NCBI RefSeq assembly: GCF_014641455.1
Contig: NZ_BMHT01000007.1
Coordinates: 1-64,000, forward strand
Source of the DNA: Hymenobacter cavernae
Lineage (GTDB): Bacteria; Bacteroidota; Bacteroidia; Cytophagales; Hymenobacteraceae
Direction of reading: 5' to 3'
DNA: 64,000 nt
Shown: one piece after another, positions 31,780-41,035 of the stretch
Layout: each line of letters opens with the position of its first letter
How positions within the stretch are numbered: the stretch's first letter is position 1
The notes under the pieces: model-generated
What the model was told of the DNA's origin: nothing
The model's input: the letters and a program-made list of their open reading frames with translations, nothing else
Databases searched by the model: none
Translations under genes and position numbers: made by a program

Positions 31780-34410
31780 ATGACACAAGAACAACTACGC
31801 TTAGCTGAAACCAAGACCAAAGAAATAAACTGGCAGCGCTTTGGGCCTTATCTCACCGAGCGCCAATGGGGTACCGTGCGCGAAGACTATAGCGCCAACG
31901 GCGACGCCTGGAACTACGTGACCCACGAAGCAGCGCGCAGCTATGCCTACCGCTGGGGCGAAGAAGGCATCGGCGGCATCTGCGACCATCGGCAGCTGCT
32001 GTGCTTTTCGGTGGCGCTCTGGAACGGGCAGGATCGAATTCTGAAAGAGCGCCTGTTTGGCCTGACCAACAACCAGGGCAACCACGGCGAAGACGTGAAG
32101 GAGTGCTACTACTACCTCGACAGCACGCCCACGCACTCCTACATGAAGATGCTCTACAAGTATCCGCAGCGGGAGTTTCCCTACGTGCAGGTGCGCGATG
32201 AGAACCTGCGGCGCACCCGCCAGGAGCCGGAGTTTGAGCTGATGGATACGGGTATCTTCGACGATGGCCGCTACTTTGACGTGTTCATTGAGTACGCCAA
32301 AGCTGGCCCCGAGGATATTCTGATCAAGATAACGACGCACAACCGTGGCCCGGAAGAAGCGGCCGTGCATGTGCTGCCGCAGCTCTGGTTTCGCAACACC
32401 TGGGCCTGGGGCTACGACAGCTACCGCCCGCAGCTCAGCGCGCCCATGCCCGGCATGGTGCAGATTGACGAGCGGGAGCTAGGTCGCTACCATCTCTACT
32501 GCGACCAGGCGCCCGACCTGCTTTTTTGCGACAATGACACCAACGGCCCCAAGCTCTACGGCCTCGACCCGGACAGCCATTATTTCAAAGATGGCATCAA
32601 TGATTACCTCATAGAAGGTAATACGGAAGCCCTCAACCCCGAGCAGCAAGGCACAAAAGCCGCCGCACATTACCCGCTAACAGTGGCGGCAGGCGGCTCC
32701 CAGACGGTGTGCCTGCGGCTAAGTAAGGAAGCTCATTTTCAGCCCTTCGCGGATTTTGATGCGCTGTTTGACCAGCGCTTGCAGGAGGCCGACGAGTTCT
32801 ATGGGTGCATTCAGCAGGAGATAGAAGATGCCGACGCGCGCAACATTCAGCGGCAGGCGTTTGCGGGCATGATGTGGAGCAAGCAGTTCTACTACTACGA
32901 CGTGTCGCAGTGGCTCGACGGCGACCCGGCCGTGCTGAACCCGCCGCCGCAGCGCCTGAAAGGCCGCAACAGCAACTGGCGCCACCTCTACAACGCCGAC
33001 ATCATCTCGATGCCTGACAAGTGGGAGTACCCCTGGTACGCAGCCTGGGACCTAGCTTTCCACTGCATCTCACTGGCGATGATCGACTCGCAGTTTGCCA
33101 AAAGCCAGCTGCGCCTGCTCACCCGCGACTGGTACATGCACCCCAACGGCCAATTGCCGGCCTACGAGTGGGCCCTCGGCGACGTGAACCCGCCTGTCCA
33201 CGCATGGGCCACCTGGCGCGTGTATCAGATGGACCAGAAGCTCAACGGCGGCCAGGGCGATACGGCTTTTCTGGAATCGGTATTCCACCGGCTTACCCTC
33301 AACTTTACGTGGTGGGTGAACCGCAAAGACCGCCACGACCACAACATCTTCGAAGGCGGCTTCCTAGGTTTGGATAATATCGGGGTGTTCGACCGCTCGG
33401 CACCGCTGCCCACGGGCGGCTACATCGAGCAGGCCGACGGCACTTCTTGGATGGCCATGTACGCGCTGAATCTGATGCGCATGGCCCTGGAGCTAGCCAA
33501 AACCAGCCCCGTGTACCAGGATATTGCCAGCAAGTTCTTCGAGCACTTCCTCTACATCGCCGAGGCCATGACCAAGGTCGGCGACGAAGCTTTCAACCTT
33601 TGGGATGAGGAAGATGAGTTCTTCTACGACGTGCTGCACACGCCTGACGATCAGCGGGTAAAGCTGAAGGTGCGCTCCATCGTCGGGCTGATTCCGCTGT
33701 TTGCGGTGGAAGTGCTGGATGAGGAATTGCTGGAATCCATGCCCGACTTTAACCGCCGACTGAAGTGGTTTCTCGAAAACCGCCCGCACTTAGCCGAGCT
33801 GGTATCGAGGTGGCAAGACCCAGGCAAAGGCGAGCGGCACCTGCTCTCGCTGCTGCGCGGCCACCGCATGAAAAAGCTGCTTCAGCGCATGCTCGACGAA
33901 ACCGAATTCTTGTCTGATTACGGCATTCGGGCGTTGTCGCGCAGCCACCTGAACAACCCCTATGTGTACCGTACCCTGGAAGCCGACTTCACGGTGAAGT
34001 ATGTGCCGGGCGAGTCGGAGTCGAGCTTGTTTGGGGGAAATAGCAACTGGCGCGGCCCCATCTGGTTTCCGATTAACTACTTGCTAATCGAGTCATTACA
34101 GCGTTTTTACTTCTACTACGACGACTCTTTCCAGGTGGAATACCCCACGGGCTCCGGTGAAATGTATTCGCTGAAAGAAGTGGCAAATGCGCTGTCGGAG
34201 CGACTCACGCGGCTGTTCTTGCGCAATGAAGAAGGCGTACGCCCGGCCATGGGCGACAACCCGCTTCTGCAACACGACCCGCATTTCCGTGACTACCTCT
34301 GGTTTCACGAGTATTTCCACGGCGAAACTGGCTACGGCCTGGGCGCCATTCATCAAACCGGTTGGACGGGCCTCATTGCCAAGCTATTACAGCCCAACGG
34401 CCATGAGTAA
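31780..34410 (+). CDS. GH63-like glucosidase
   Basis: The 876-residue protein belongs to the large cytoplasmic GH63-related glucosidases. The N-terminal half is a beta-domain (WGTVREDYSANGDAWNYVTHEAARSYAYRW, given here as positions about 27-56). The C-terminal half is an (alpha/alpha)6 barrel. Likely catalytic acids are Asp424 in YAAWDLAFHC and Glu849 in FHGETGYG, the GH63 pattern; NSNWRGPIWFPINYLL is also typical. No signal peptide is seen. Substrates of bacterial relatives include alpha-glucosides and mannosylglycerate-like compounds; which applies here is unknown. The ATG at 31780 is preferred over 31729. Confidence 0.88.
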   Translation: MTQEQLRLAETKTKEINWQRFGPYLTERQWGTVREDYSANGDAWNYVTHEAARSYAYRWGEEGIGGICDHRQLLCFSVALWNGQDRILKERLFGLTNNQGNHGEDVKECYYYLDSTPTHSYMKMLYKYPQREFPYVQVRDENLRRTRQEPEFELMDTGIFDDGRYFDVFIEYAKAGPEDILIKITTHNRGPEEAAVHVLPQLWFRNTWAWGYDSYRPQLSAPMPGMVQIDERELGRYHLYCDQAPDLLFCDNDTNGPKLYGLDPDSHYFKDGINDYLIEGNTEALNPEQQGTKAAAHYPLTVAAGGSQTVCLRLSKEAHFQPFADFDALFDQRLQEADEFYGCIQQEIEDADARNIQRQAFAGMMWSKQFYYYDVSQWLDGDPAVLNPPPQRLKGRNSNWRHLYNADIISMPDKWEYPWYAAWDLAFHCISLAMIDSQFAKSQLRLLTRDWYMHPNGQLPAYEWALGDVNPPVHAWATWRVYQMDQKLNGGQGDTAFLESVFHRLTLNFTWWVNRKDRHDHNIFEGGFLGLDNIGVFDRSAPLPTGGYIEQADGTSWMAMYALNLMRMALELAKTSPVYQDIASKFFEHFLYIAEAMTKVGDEAFNLWDEEDEFFYDVLHTPDDQRVKLKVRSIVGLIPLFAVEVLDEELLESMPDFNRRLKWFLENRPHLAELVSRWQDPGKGERHLLSLLRGHRMKKLLQRMLDETEFLSDYGIRALSRSHLNNPYVYRTLEADFTVKYVPGESESSLFGGNSNWRGPIWFPINYLLIESLQRFYFYYDDSFQVEYPTGSGEMYSLKEVANALSERLTRLFLRNEEGVRPAMGDNPLLQHDPHFRDYLWFHEYFHGETGYGLGAIHQTGWTGLIAKLLQPNGHE

Positions 34411-34462
34411 CTACGTATAAAGAGCTAAAAAGCTAGGTAGGTAAGCTAACGCTAGAAAAGTC

Positions 34463-34564
34463 GTTGTCATCCTGCCGAAGGAAGGACCTCATCCTGCATA
34501 AGCAAGTCGTTGGTATGTCTGACGTTCACGCGTGATAAGGTCCTTCCTTCGGCAGGATGACAAC
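34463..34564. repeat. GTTGTCATCCTGCCGAAG inverted repeat
   Basis: Perfect 27-bp arms (34463-34489 and 34538-34564) share GTCATCCTG and GAAGGACCT with the repeats at 9349 and 59340, but differ in the middle. It fills most of the gap between the glucosidase and nuclease genes. Confidence 0.85.
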
Positions 34565-34659
34565 AAGGGAGGTGCGCTTTTTAACCTTCTCGCTTTTAGC
34601 TCCTAGGTTATAGCCCTAGCTTTACCCGAATTTTTGTTGCTCTTTACTAAATCCCTCAC

Positions 34660-35442
34660 ATGCTCAGAAAATACTGCGCGCTGTTTCTGTTGGCGCTGCT
34701 GCCTTTTAGCCTGCGGGCCTGGGGCGTAATGGGTCACCGCACCGTGGCCAAGATTGCCGAGAACCACCTGAAGAAGAAGACCAAACGGCAGATTGCCGCG
34801 CTGCTGGGCACCGAAACCGTGCCACTGGTAAGCACCTGGGCCGACGAAGCCCGCTACTCGCCGGAGTACAAAGAGACAGGCCCGTGGCATTTCGTTAATC
34901 TGCCGGACGGCCTAGGTTACGAGCAGTTTGCCACCCAGCTCAAGGCCATGACTATCCCGAATGCCTACCTAGCCTTGCAGCAGAATATCCAGATCGTGAA
35001 AGACCACACCAAGTCGAAAGACGAGCGAGTGGTGGCGCTTAAGTTCGTCATTCACATCGTGGGCGATGTGCACCAGCCCATGCACATAAGCCGGGCCGAA
35101 GACCAGGGCGGCAACAAGATACCCGTCAAATACCAGGGCAAGGACAGCAACCTGCACAGCCTCTGGGATTCGGGCTTGGTTGAATACCAAGGCTTTACTT
35201 ATAGCGAGATGGCCCAGGCCTACGACCACATCAGCGCTAACCAGATTCAGCAGTGGCAAGCCGCCGATCCGGTGCAGTGGCTGTTCGAGTCGTACCAGAT
35301 CAGCCAGCAACTTTACGCAGAAGCCGGCAAAAGCACCGATTTCGACTTTCGCTACAACCCCGCACACTTGCCCACCGTGGAGGAGCGCATCACGCAGGCT
35401 GGCATCCGCCTGGCTGCCGTACTGAACACTATTTTCAGCTAA
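34660..35442 (+). CDS. secreted S1/P1-family nuclease
   Basis: The 260-residue product has a signal peptide that ends just before Trp21, as in the family, where the mature N-terminal Trp binds zinc. All nine zinc ligands of P1 nuclease can be placed: Trp21, His26, Asp62, His77, His132, Asp136, His142, His166 and Asp170. The enzyme cleaves single-stranded DNA and RNA to 5' mononucleotides in the periplasm or medium, probably for phosphate and nucleoside salvage. It ends at a hairpin. Confidence 0.95.
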   Translation: MLRKYCALFLLALLPFSLRAWGVMGHRTVAKIAENHLKKKTKRQIAALLGTETVPLVSTWADEARYSPEYKETGPWHFVNLPDGLGYEQFATQLKAMTIPNAYLALQQNIQIVKDHTKSKDERVVALKFVIHIVGDVHQPMHISRAEDQGGNKIPVKYQGKDSNLHSLWDSGLVEYQGFTYSEMAQAYDHISANQIQQWQAADPVQWLFESYQISQQLYAEAGKSTDFDFRYNPAHLPTVEERITQAGIRLAAVLNTIFS

Positions 35443-35472
35443 ACGCGTAGCAAACACAAAAGCTAGGTTACA

Positions 35473-35510
35473 CTCCGCCGTTCCCTCAGAAAGAGCGGCG
35501 GAGCTGTTTT
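35473..35510 (+). terminator. nuclease gene terminator
   Basis: CTCCGCCG pairs with CGGCGGAG and is followed by CTGTTTT. Confidence 0.7.
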
Positions 35511-35517
35511 AGGCCGG

Positions 35518-35715
35518 TCACTTTTTGCGGTTTTGTACCATGATTACGGACTCGCCTTTGCCAACAGTGTCGACTTTAGAAGCTTGCCGCTGTTCCGGTG
35601 TTTCGGTGTGAGCCGTATGCTCCCAGGTGGCCCAGAAGAGCGCTAGAATTGCCATCACCGCCATCAACACATAGATGACCCGATTCTGCCGTGGAATGAT
35701 CTCGCTCTGTTTCAT
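35518..35715 (-). CDS. small single-pass membrane protein
   Basis: The 65-residue frame reads MKQSEIIPRQNRVIYVLMAV then a continuing hydrophobic segment (to about residue 31) and a soluble charged tail. That is the form of a small type II membrane protein. No family is recognised. The basic residue pattern before the helix, an ATG start and the absence of an overlapping gene support it as real. Confidence 0.55.
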   Translation of the reverse strand: MKQSEIIPRQNRVIYVLMAVMAILALFWATWEHTAHTETPEQRQASKVDTVGKGESVIMVQNRKK

Positions 35716-35983
35716 TGTCGTACGAGGCTAAGTATTTTTCCTAACGGGTACAAGGCATTGAGGTTATTGCACTTTCGGAAAACAAGCGGGCAAAGTCAGG
35801 ACCTAGGGTCAGGTTCTTCGCTGCCGCGCTTGGTGGTTAAGTTATCCGCAACTCAAAACAGAGAGCAGGAGTTTAGGTTTACAGCTGACAAGCGCGAACC
35901 GAAGGGGCTAGCTCAGTTCCCTTATAGTGACTTGTGACAAAAAACCGCACATAACAACCAACCCCTCAGTACCTAACTCAACT

Positions 35984-36691
35984 ATGAGCTATCCTAATGC
36001 TGTGTCGCTACAAGTTAGCGATGGGACCGAAATGCAAGCCTATACGGCTGTTCCGCGCATTGGCGGTCCGTTTCCAGGTATTATTCTGCTTCAGGAAGCC
36101 TTTGGCGTCAATCACCACATTCGTAGCATCGCCGACCGGCTGGCTGAGGATGGCTACGTGGTAGTTGCTCCCGAGCTGTTTCACCGCACCGCCGCGCCCG
36201 GCACCGAAATTTCGTACTCCGACTTCGCCAGCGCCGCGCCGCACTACCAAGCCATCAAGCCTGAGGGTTTAACTGCTGATTTGCAAGCTGCTCACGCGTG
36301 GCTGCTGAACCATGCCGGCGTGATTACCGACAAAATTGGCAGCATTGGCTTCTGCCTGGGTGGGCGTGTGTCATTTCTGGCAAATGCGGTGCTGCCACTG
36401 GCCGCGGCAGTTTCGTATTACGGCGGGGGCACGTACCTGCTGAAAGATCGGGCCTCGGAGCTGCACGCCCCGCATCTTTTCTTCTGGGGCGGGCAGGATA
36501 AGCACATTCCGCAGACGCAGGTAGCAGAGATAACACAGGCCCTGGATGCGGCCGGCAAACCTTACATCAACACCGTCATTTCCTACGCCGACCACGGCTT
36601 CCATTGCGACGAGCGCCCCAGCTACAACCCCGCCGCTGCTCAGGAAGCCTGGGCCTTGACGCTGGCTTTCTTCACCGAAAAGCTGCGCTAA
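35984..36691 (+). CDS. dienelactone hydrolase-family protein
   Basis: The 235-residue alpha/beta hydrolase has the DLH triad: Cys124 in GFCLGGR, Asp172 in FFWGGQDKH, and His204 in YADHGFHCDE. Glu38 in LLQEAFGVN also matches the residue that keeps the nucleophilic Cys poised. DLH opens dienelactones in chlorocatechol breakdown, but family members in genomes like this often act on other esters. The GTG at 35927 is open, but the ATG at 35984 gives the family length. Confidence 0.92.
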   Translation: MSYPNAVSLQVSDGTEMQAYTAVPRIGGPFPGIILLQEAFGVNHHIRSIADRLAEDGYVVVAPELFHRTAAPGTEISYSDFASAAPHYQAIKPEGLTADLQAAHAWLLNHAGVITDKIGSIGFCLGGRVSFLANAVLPLAAAVSYYGGGTYLLKDRASELHAPHLFFWGGQDKHIPQTQVAEITQALDAAGKPYINTVISYADHGFHCDERPSYNPAAAQEAWALTLAFFTEKLR

Positions 36692-36717
36692 CCTAGGTCA
36701 TTGGAACGCTAAAAAAC

Positions 36718-36756
36718 AAAAGAGCGTCAGGCTAGCATAGCCTGACGCTCTTTTTA
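36718..36756. terminator. bidirectional terminator
   Basis: AAAGAGCGTCAGGCT pairs with AGCCTGACGCTCTTT between the convergent DLH and ankyrin genes, with A and T runs on either side. Confidence 0.88.
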
Positions 36757-36776
36757 CGCGGCAACATTACCGTTTG

Positions 36777-37226
36777 CTACATCTTCTGCTGGAGCAGAGC
36801 TACGACGTCTTGCTTACCTGCTTCTTTTGCCAAGGTTAGGGCATCTTTGCCGTCGTCATCCTTGGCCTTTGCGTCGGCGCCGCTGGCGAGCAGCAGTTCC
36901 ACAATGGCCTTGTGGCCTTTGCCAGCCGCTGCCATCAGCGCCGTAGCTTTGAAGGCATCGGGCTGGTTTACCTGCGCTTTATGCTTGAGCAGGAGCTTTA
37001 CCACCTCAATATTGCCGCCACCGGCGGCGGTAATCAGGTAGGTAGTCGGAACGCCAGGGACAATTTCGATAGCCGCATTAGGATTAGCACCCGCCGCCAG
37101 CAACGGAGCCGCCGCCGCAGCGTTATTTTTCATGATAGCCGCGAACAGCTCCTTGTTTTGGCCCTGCGCCCGGCTGGACAGCGCCAAGCACAAAAGAGCA
37201 GCGGTCAATAATATACCTTTCTTCAT
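36777..37226 (-). CDS. secreted ankyrin-repeat protein
   Basis: The 149-residue product has a signal peptide (MKKGILLTAALLCLALSSRA) and then about four ankyrin repeats. These can be followed as AAAPLLAAGANPNAA, GGGNIEVVKLLLKHKAQVN, AAGKGHKAIVELLLASGADA, and DGKDALTLAKEAGKQDVVALL. Such small exported ankyrin proteins bind other proteins; the partner is unknown. The ATG at 37226 is chosen because it begins the signal peptide. Confidence 0.88.
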   Translation of the reverse strand: MKKGILLTAALLCLALSSRAQGQNKELFAAIMKNNAAAAAPLLAAGANPNAAIEIVPGVPTTYLITAAGGGNIEVVKLLLKHKAQVNQPDAFKATALMAAAGKGHKAIVELLLASGADAKAKDDDGKDALTLAKEAGKQDVVALLQQKM

Positions 37227-37399
37227 CTTATAAGAATAAGTCAAATTTCGGGCGAAGTTAAACACAAATGTGAGAACCTGAGTTCTTTATTATGTTCAAC
37301 TTGTAAACAATAGTCCAAATTGCAGGAGCAAGTTGCAGAGACCAGCTCAGCACCTGAAAGTGTGGGTTGCTTATTAATTAGTCGTTATTATTCTCAAAC

Positions 37400-37990
37400 C
37401 TAGCTTAACGCCTTGGCAACCAACGTTCGCGCAAACGGTGGTAAGTTCAATTGCAAGGCTAGATGATGGCCGTGTGGCGTCATCTTGCGCCAGGTCTTTT
37501 GTACAATATCTATTACTTTCTCCTCCGGATATTGCTTGGCGAAATCGAGAAAGTAGTATTCCAAAAAAACTAGGCAGATAACGTCTTCCAGCAGCTGCAT
37601 TTCGGGGTCGGTTTTGAGCTGCTGCTTTTGCAGGAGCTGCTGCACGCGCTGGATGAGGTCGGGTGCGTAGCCCACAGCCTCCAAAATCTGGCCGGCCAGC
37701 TCGGCGTGCAGCTTCTTGAGGCTGTTGCGCCATTTGTGATAACCGGCCGTGTCCATCGGAAAGGCATTGCGCGGAATGCTCCAGCGCTGAATGTGCTGAC
37801 AGCGCGCCGCCAGTTGCAGTGCTTCCGACGCCTCGGGTGCCACGCGGCTCAGACAGGCGCTCATGCGCTGCCCGTACAGCAGCTCCTTTGGAAATGACTG
37901 TCCGTCAGCTTTTTCTACATTAGGATCTTCGCTGTTGGCGGCGTCGAATCGTCGGATAGCCTCCTCAAACCTAGCTTGGTCAGTAATCAT
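37400..37990 (-). CDS. DUF4202-family protein
   Basis: The 196-residue helical protein matches the DUF4202 pattern: RFEEAIRRFDAANSEDPN, YGQRMSACLSRVAPEASEAL, LAARCQHIQRWSIPRNAFPM, GYHKWRNSLKKLHAEL, and EDVICLVFLEYYF. The conserved His and Asp residues resemble an HD-type helical core, but no activity is established. A good -7 box lies 19 bp upstream. Confidence 0.85.
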   Translation of the reverse strand: MITDQARFEEAIRRFDAANSEDPNVEKADGQSFPKELLYGQRMSACLSRVAPEASEALQLAARCQHIQRWSIPRNAFPMDTAGYHKWRNSLKKLHAELAGQILEAVGYAPDLIQRVQQLLQKQQLKTDPEMQLLEDVICLVFLEYYFLDFAKQYPEEKVIDIVQKTWRKMTPHGHHLALQLNLPPFARTLVAKALS

Positions 37991-38008
37991 AGTAGCAAGT
38001 GTTTGGGG

Positions 38009-38016
38009 CAAAGGTA
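38009..38016 (-). promoter_or_regulatory. -7 box (TACCTTTG) for the DUF4202 gene
   Basis: An exact TAnnTTTG match on the minus strand, directly between the start codon and the inverted repeat at 38021. Confidence 0.55.
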
Positions 38017-38020
38017 GGTT

Positions 38021-38120
38021 GTAGCGCGAAGCCTGCGCTTCGCGTGTCGTTGAACGACTGGTACCTAGGTTTTACTAACGTCATCGTTCAACGATGCGCG
38101 AAGCGGGAGCTTCGCGCTAC
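38021..38120. repeat. GTAGCGCGAAGC inverted repeat
   Basis: Arms of 37 bp (38021-38057 and 38084-38120) pair with four mismatches, enclosing TGGTACCTAGGTTTTAC. Each arm ends in CGTTGAACGA at the loop side. Relatives are at 44992-45081 and, as a half copy, 53333-53370. Confidence 0.85.
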
Positions 38121-38133
38121 ATCGTGCTACGAC

Positions 38134-39201
38134 CTAGGTTCCTGTAGTTACAGTAGCCGCTTCCGGGTTGCGCCGACCCTGTGCGCGGGCAATAATGCTG
38201 GCAATCAGGATCTGGATGGCGTGATAGAGCATGAGCGGCAGCAGCAAAACGCCGGTAGTTGCCGCGCCAGGAAAGAGCAGGTTGGCCATGACAGTGCCAT
38301 GCACCAGCGACTTTTTCGAGCCGCAGAAAACAGCCGTGATGCGGTCTTCGGCGCTAAAGCCGAGCAGGCGGCTGAGCAGCGTTACGAGGCCGTAAACCAG
38401 GAAGAACAACCCGGCCATGCCCGCGCTCAACGCAAGGATTCCGGCCGCGCTGTATCCTTCAAATACGTGGCGGGCAAAGGACTCGCAAAAGGCCGTGTAG
38501 ACGATGAGCAGAATCACGAACTGGTCGGAGAGGCGCAGGGCCTTGCTGTGCCGGCCAGCAAATTCGCCCAGGCGGGAGTTGAGCAGCACGCCCGCCACTA
38601 CTGGCAAAATTACCTGCACCACCAGATCCATGATCAGGCCACCTAGGTTCGCGCCTTCGGTGTTGGTGTGCAGCACCAGGCTCGTCCAGAGCGGCGTGGC
38701 CACGATGCCTAACAGGCTGGAAATGCTGGCGTTGAAGATAGCCGCCGGAATGTTGCCCCCCGCAATCGACACCATCACCACCGAGGTGGAAACGGTGGAA
38801 GGCAGCGTGGTCAGGAAGAAAATGCTGCTCCAAAGCAGCGGGTTATCTTCGTTATTGAAGAACGGCCGTACGGCCAACGCCAGCAGCGGAAACAACAGAA
38901 ACGTGGTGAGCTGCACGACCACATGCAGGCGCCAGTTGCGCATCCCTGCCTGTAGCTTTTCCAGACTGAGCCGCAGCCCGTAGAAAAAGAAAATCAGCCC
39001 GACGCCAATGGTAGTCAGGCGGTGCCAGGGCACGGGGCTGGCGTAGCTGCCGATGCCAGGTGCCAGGTAAGCCAGCCCGACCACGCCGGCCAGCGCCAGC
39101 AGAAACGGATCGAGCCCGACGCGGGCCAGCAAGGTGGTAAAACGGCTTTTAGGAGCGGCCACAGTCGGGGTGGCGGATGTAGTGGAGTCGGCAGTAGGCA
39201 T
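38134..39201 (-). CDS. bile acid:sodium symporter-like (YfeH-type) transporter
   Basis: The 355-residue protein has ten predicted membrane segments and the SBF-like pattern of the YfeH group: FFFYGLRLSLEKLQAGM, FLTTLPSTVSTSVVMVSIAGGN, AAIFNASISSLLGI, and GSKKSLVHGTVMANLLF. The substrate of YfeH proteins is not established; the family includes bile acid, arsenite and organic anion carriers. The ATG at 39201 gives a usual length, with a Thr/Ala-rich N-terminal tail. Confidence 0.88.
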   Translation of the reverse strand: MPTADSTTSATPTVAAPKSRFTTLLARVGLDPFLLALAGVVGLAYLAPGIGSYASPVPWHRLTTIGVGLIFFFYGLRLSLEKLQAGMRNWRLHVVVQLTTFLLFPLLALAVRPFFNNEDNPLLWSSIFFLTTLPSTVSTSVVMVSIAGGNIPAAIFNASISSLLGIVATPLWTSLVLHTNTEGANLGGLIMDLVVQVILPVVAGVLLNSRLGEFAGRHSKALRLSDQFVILLIVYTAFCESFARHVFEGYSAAGILALSAGMAGLFFLVYGLVTLLSRLLGFSAEDRITAVFCGSKKSLVHGTVMANLLFPGAATTGVLLLPLMLYHAIQILIASIIARAQGRRNPEAATVTTGT

Positions 39202-39239
39202 GAGCCATCCTACGACGGCAGGCGCGGTGCGGTTGAAAA

Positions 39240-39285
39240 GCAAACGCGCCGCACAAGGGTTGTAGCTCTCGTGCGGCGCGTTTGC
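39240..39285 (-). terminator. hairpin after the DUF3861 gene
   Basis: GCAAACGCGCCGCAC pairs with GTGCGGCGCGTTTGC across a 16-nt loop, just downstream of the gene at 39309. Confidence 0.65.
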
Positions 39286-39308
39286 GGGTCAGCAAAGCGG
39301 ATAGAAAT

Positions 39309-39608
39309 TTACTGCTTGTTCAAGTCTTTCAGCTTCATAATCAGGTCGCGGAAAGGACCGTGGAAGTCAGCGAACAGCGGATTGTCGCGGTAGGCGAGCT
39401 GGGCGTTGCTCAACAGCTTGACACCTATGGCAAGAGAGGCCGCATTCTGGGCATCGAGGCCGGAGTTTTGCTGCACCTTTTCCAGAATGTCAAACAGGTT
39501 ATCGTGGTTGGTGAAGGTATAGGTGAACGGCTCGTGCGGGGTGTGTTCGGCGTTGGCATCCGCCAGGTGCTCCAGCGTGAGGCGGTATTCGTGATTTCGT
39601 TTGGCCAT
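39309..39608 (-). CDS. DUF3861-family protein
   Basis: The 99-residue cytoplasmic protein matches DUF3861 in length and pattern: NHEYRLTLEHLAD, FTNHDNLFDILEKVQ, AASLAIGVKLLSN and a final FHGPFRDLIMKLK. Function unknown. It sits 42 bp downstream of the PepSY protein gene and may be read through from it. Confidence 0.85.
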   Translation of the reverse strand: MAKRNHEYRLTLEHLADANAEHTPHEPFTYTFTNHDNLFDILEKVQQNSGLDAQNAASLAIGVKLLSNAQLAYRDNPLFADFHGPFRDLIMKLKDLNKQ

Positions 39609-39650
39609 TGTAAAAGTACTTGGTAGAAGAGGGTTAGCCCTTGACCTAGG

Positions 39651-40922
39651 TTATTGCGGCAGCGCCACAGCCAGCTTCTTCTGTTGTTTTTTCTTGCCTT
39701 TCTTGAGGCGATTCAACCACAGAAACAAGCCGGTGATGGGGAAGGTTGTGCCCAGCAAACACACGATTACCGCAATAATCTTGGAAGGCAGCCCGAAAAT
39801 GGCGCCGGTGTGTACGGGCTTGAAGGTGCTGCGCACGCGCATACCTAGGTTGCGGTCGGCGTAGGCTTGCTGCTTAACTATCTCGCCGGAGTGCTGGTCG
39901 AGGTAAAGCTCGTCGGAAGCATTTTCGTGAACGGCATCCGGGCTCAGCGTGGCTACCCGGATGGTGGCCGTAGGCTCTTTGGGCAGTTGAATAGCGTACG
40001 AAACCGCGTCCGGTACGCGCTGCTTAATCAGGCTATACACTTGGTCGAAGCCGAGCGTAGCGCCGGGCGCCGGGGCAGCGGTGGGAGGCTCGGGGCGCTG
40101 CATGGGGGAGTTTGTGACCCAATAAATGCCCTTGTTGAACCACTCAAACGACCACGCCAGTCCCGTGAAGGCAAACACGAACAGGAACAGCGCACTATAA
40201 AAACCAAGCACGATGTGGAAGTCGTGGTTGAGACGCTTCCAGCCGGCACCCCACTTCACCGTCAGGCGCTGCTGCATGGCTTTGCGCGTGGCGGGCCACC
40301 ACAGCACGATGCCGGTAGCCAGGATGACGAGGAAAAACAGCGTGCTCACGCCCACAATCATCTTGCCGACCGCGCTGCCCAGAATGCCCCGGTGCAGGCT
40401 GAACATCTTGAAAAAGAACGTGTCGCGGTAGACGTATTGACCCAGCACCGCGCCGGTATAAGGGTTCACGAACACCGTAGGGCCGCCCCGCTCGCCACCA
40501 CTGCCGCCTTTGCCCTCTTTGCCGCCCGTGCCGCGACCTTCGGCCCGCTGGTGCTCACCTGCACCACTGGCTTGCCCATGTCCTTCGCCACCGGCTGCCC
40601 GGCCTTCGCGGCCACCTTCGGCCCCCTTACCGGGGCCACCAGGACCGCCGCCCGCTAGGCTGACTTCTACGCTGCGGGCGGGGTCGGTGTACACTTTCAC
40701 GCCGGCTACCTTGGCCTTGGGGTCGTTGGTCTGCACTGCCTGCACGAGCTGCTGCAACGGCAGGCGCTGGCTGCCCGGCGCTACGAAGTACCGCTCACGG
40801 TGCAGGGCCTGCTCCAGCTCTTTCTCAAACACAAGCACGCCGCCCGTAAAACACACAACGGCAATAACCAGCCCCGAAACCAGGCTGAGATAGAGGTGAA
40901 TAGTGCGGAAAAATACCTTCAT
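39651..40922 (-). CDS. PepSY-domain membrane protein linked to iron uptake
   Basis: The 423-residue product has four membrane segments (first at about 8-32) and the PepSY_TM pattern: HLYLSLVSGLVIAVVCFTGG, LHRGILGSAVGKMIVG, WKRLNHDFHIVLGFY, and PVHTGAIFGLPSKI. Such proteins are found beside siderophore receptors and are thought to reduce or handle ferric siderophores at the inner membrane. This one follows a TonB siderophore receptor on the same strand. Residues about 91-147, in the extracytoplasmic loop, are an unusual low-complexity run of Gly, Glu, Arg and Lys. The ATG at 40922 starts a proper membrane anchor. Confidence 0.9.
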   Translation of the reverse strand: MKVFFRTIHLYLSLVSGLVIAVVCFTGGVLVFEKELEQALHRERYFVAPGSQRLPLQQLVQAVQTNDPKAKVAGVKVYTDPARSVEVSLAGGGPGGPGKGAEGGREGRAAGGEGHGQASGAGEHQRAEGRGTGGKEGKGGSGGERGGPTVFVNPYTGAVLGQYVYRDTFFFKMFSLHRGILGSAVGKMIVGVSTLFFLVILATGIVLWWPATRKAMQQRLTVKWGAGWKRLNHDFHIVLGFYSALFLFVFAFTGLAWSFEWFNKGIYWVTNSPMQRPEPPTAAPAPGATLGFDQVYSLIKQRVPDAVSYAIQLPKEPTATIRVATLSPDAVHENASDELYLDQHSGEIVKQQAYADRNLGMRVRSTFKPVHTGAIFGLPSKIIAVIVCLLGTTFPITGLFLWLNRLKKGKKKQQKKLAVALPQ

Positions 40923-40967
40923 GGGGAAGAGTGACTGAGTGTCTGAGTAACGTGACCTAGGTTTTCG

Positions 40968-41009
40968 CTGACAACCCACCGAGCAGCAATGTGCCCGGTG
41001 GGTTGTCAG
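40968..41009 (-). terminator. hairpin between receptor and PepSY genes
   Basis: CTGACAACCCACCG pairs perfectly with CGGTGGGTTGTCAG across a 14-nt loop, in the 113-bp gap. It lacks a strong T-run, so it may attenuate rather than stop the receptor transcript. Confidence 0.6.
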
Positions 41010-41035
41010 AAGGTAATAGAGGTTTCGCTAATTGT

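Noticed and set aside
39867..40658. 263-codon open frame on the plus strand
   Set aside because: Antisense to the PepSY protein; the product is Arg/Gly/His-rich in the manner of shadow frames in GC-rich DNA.
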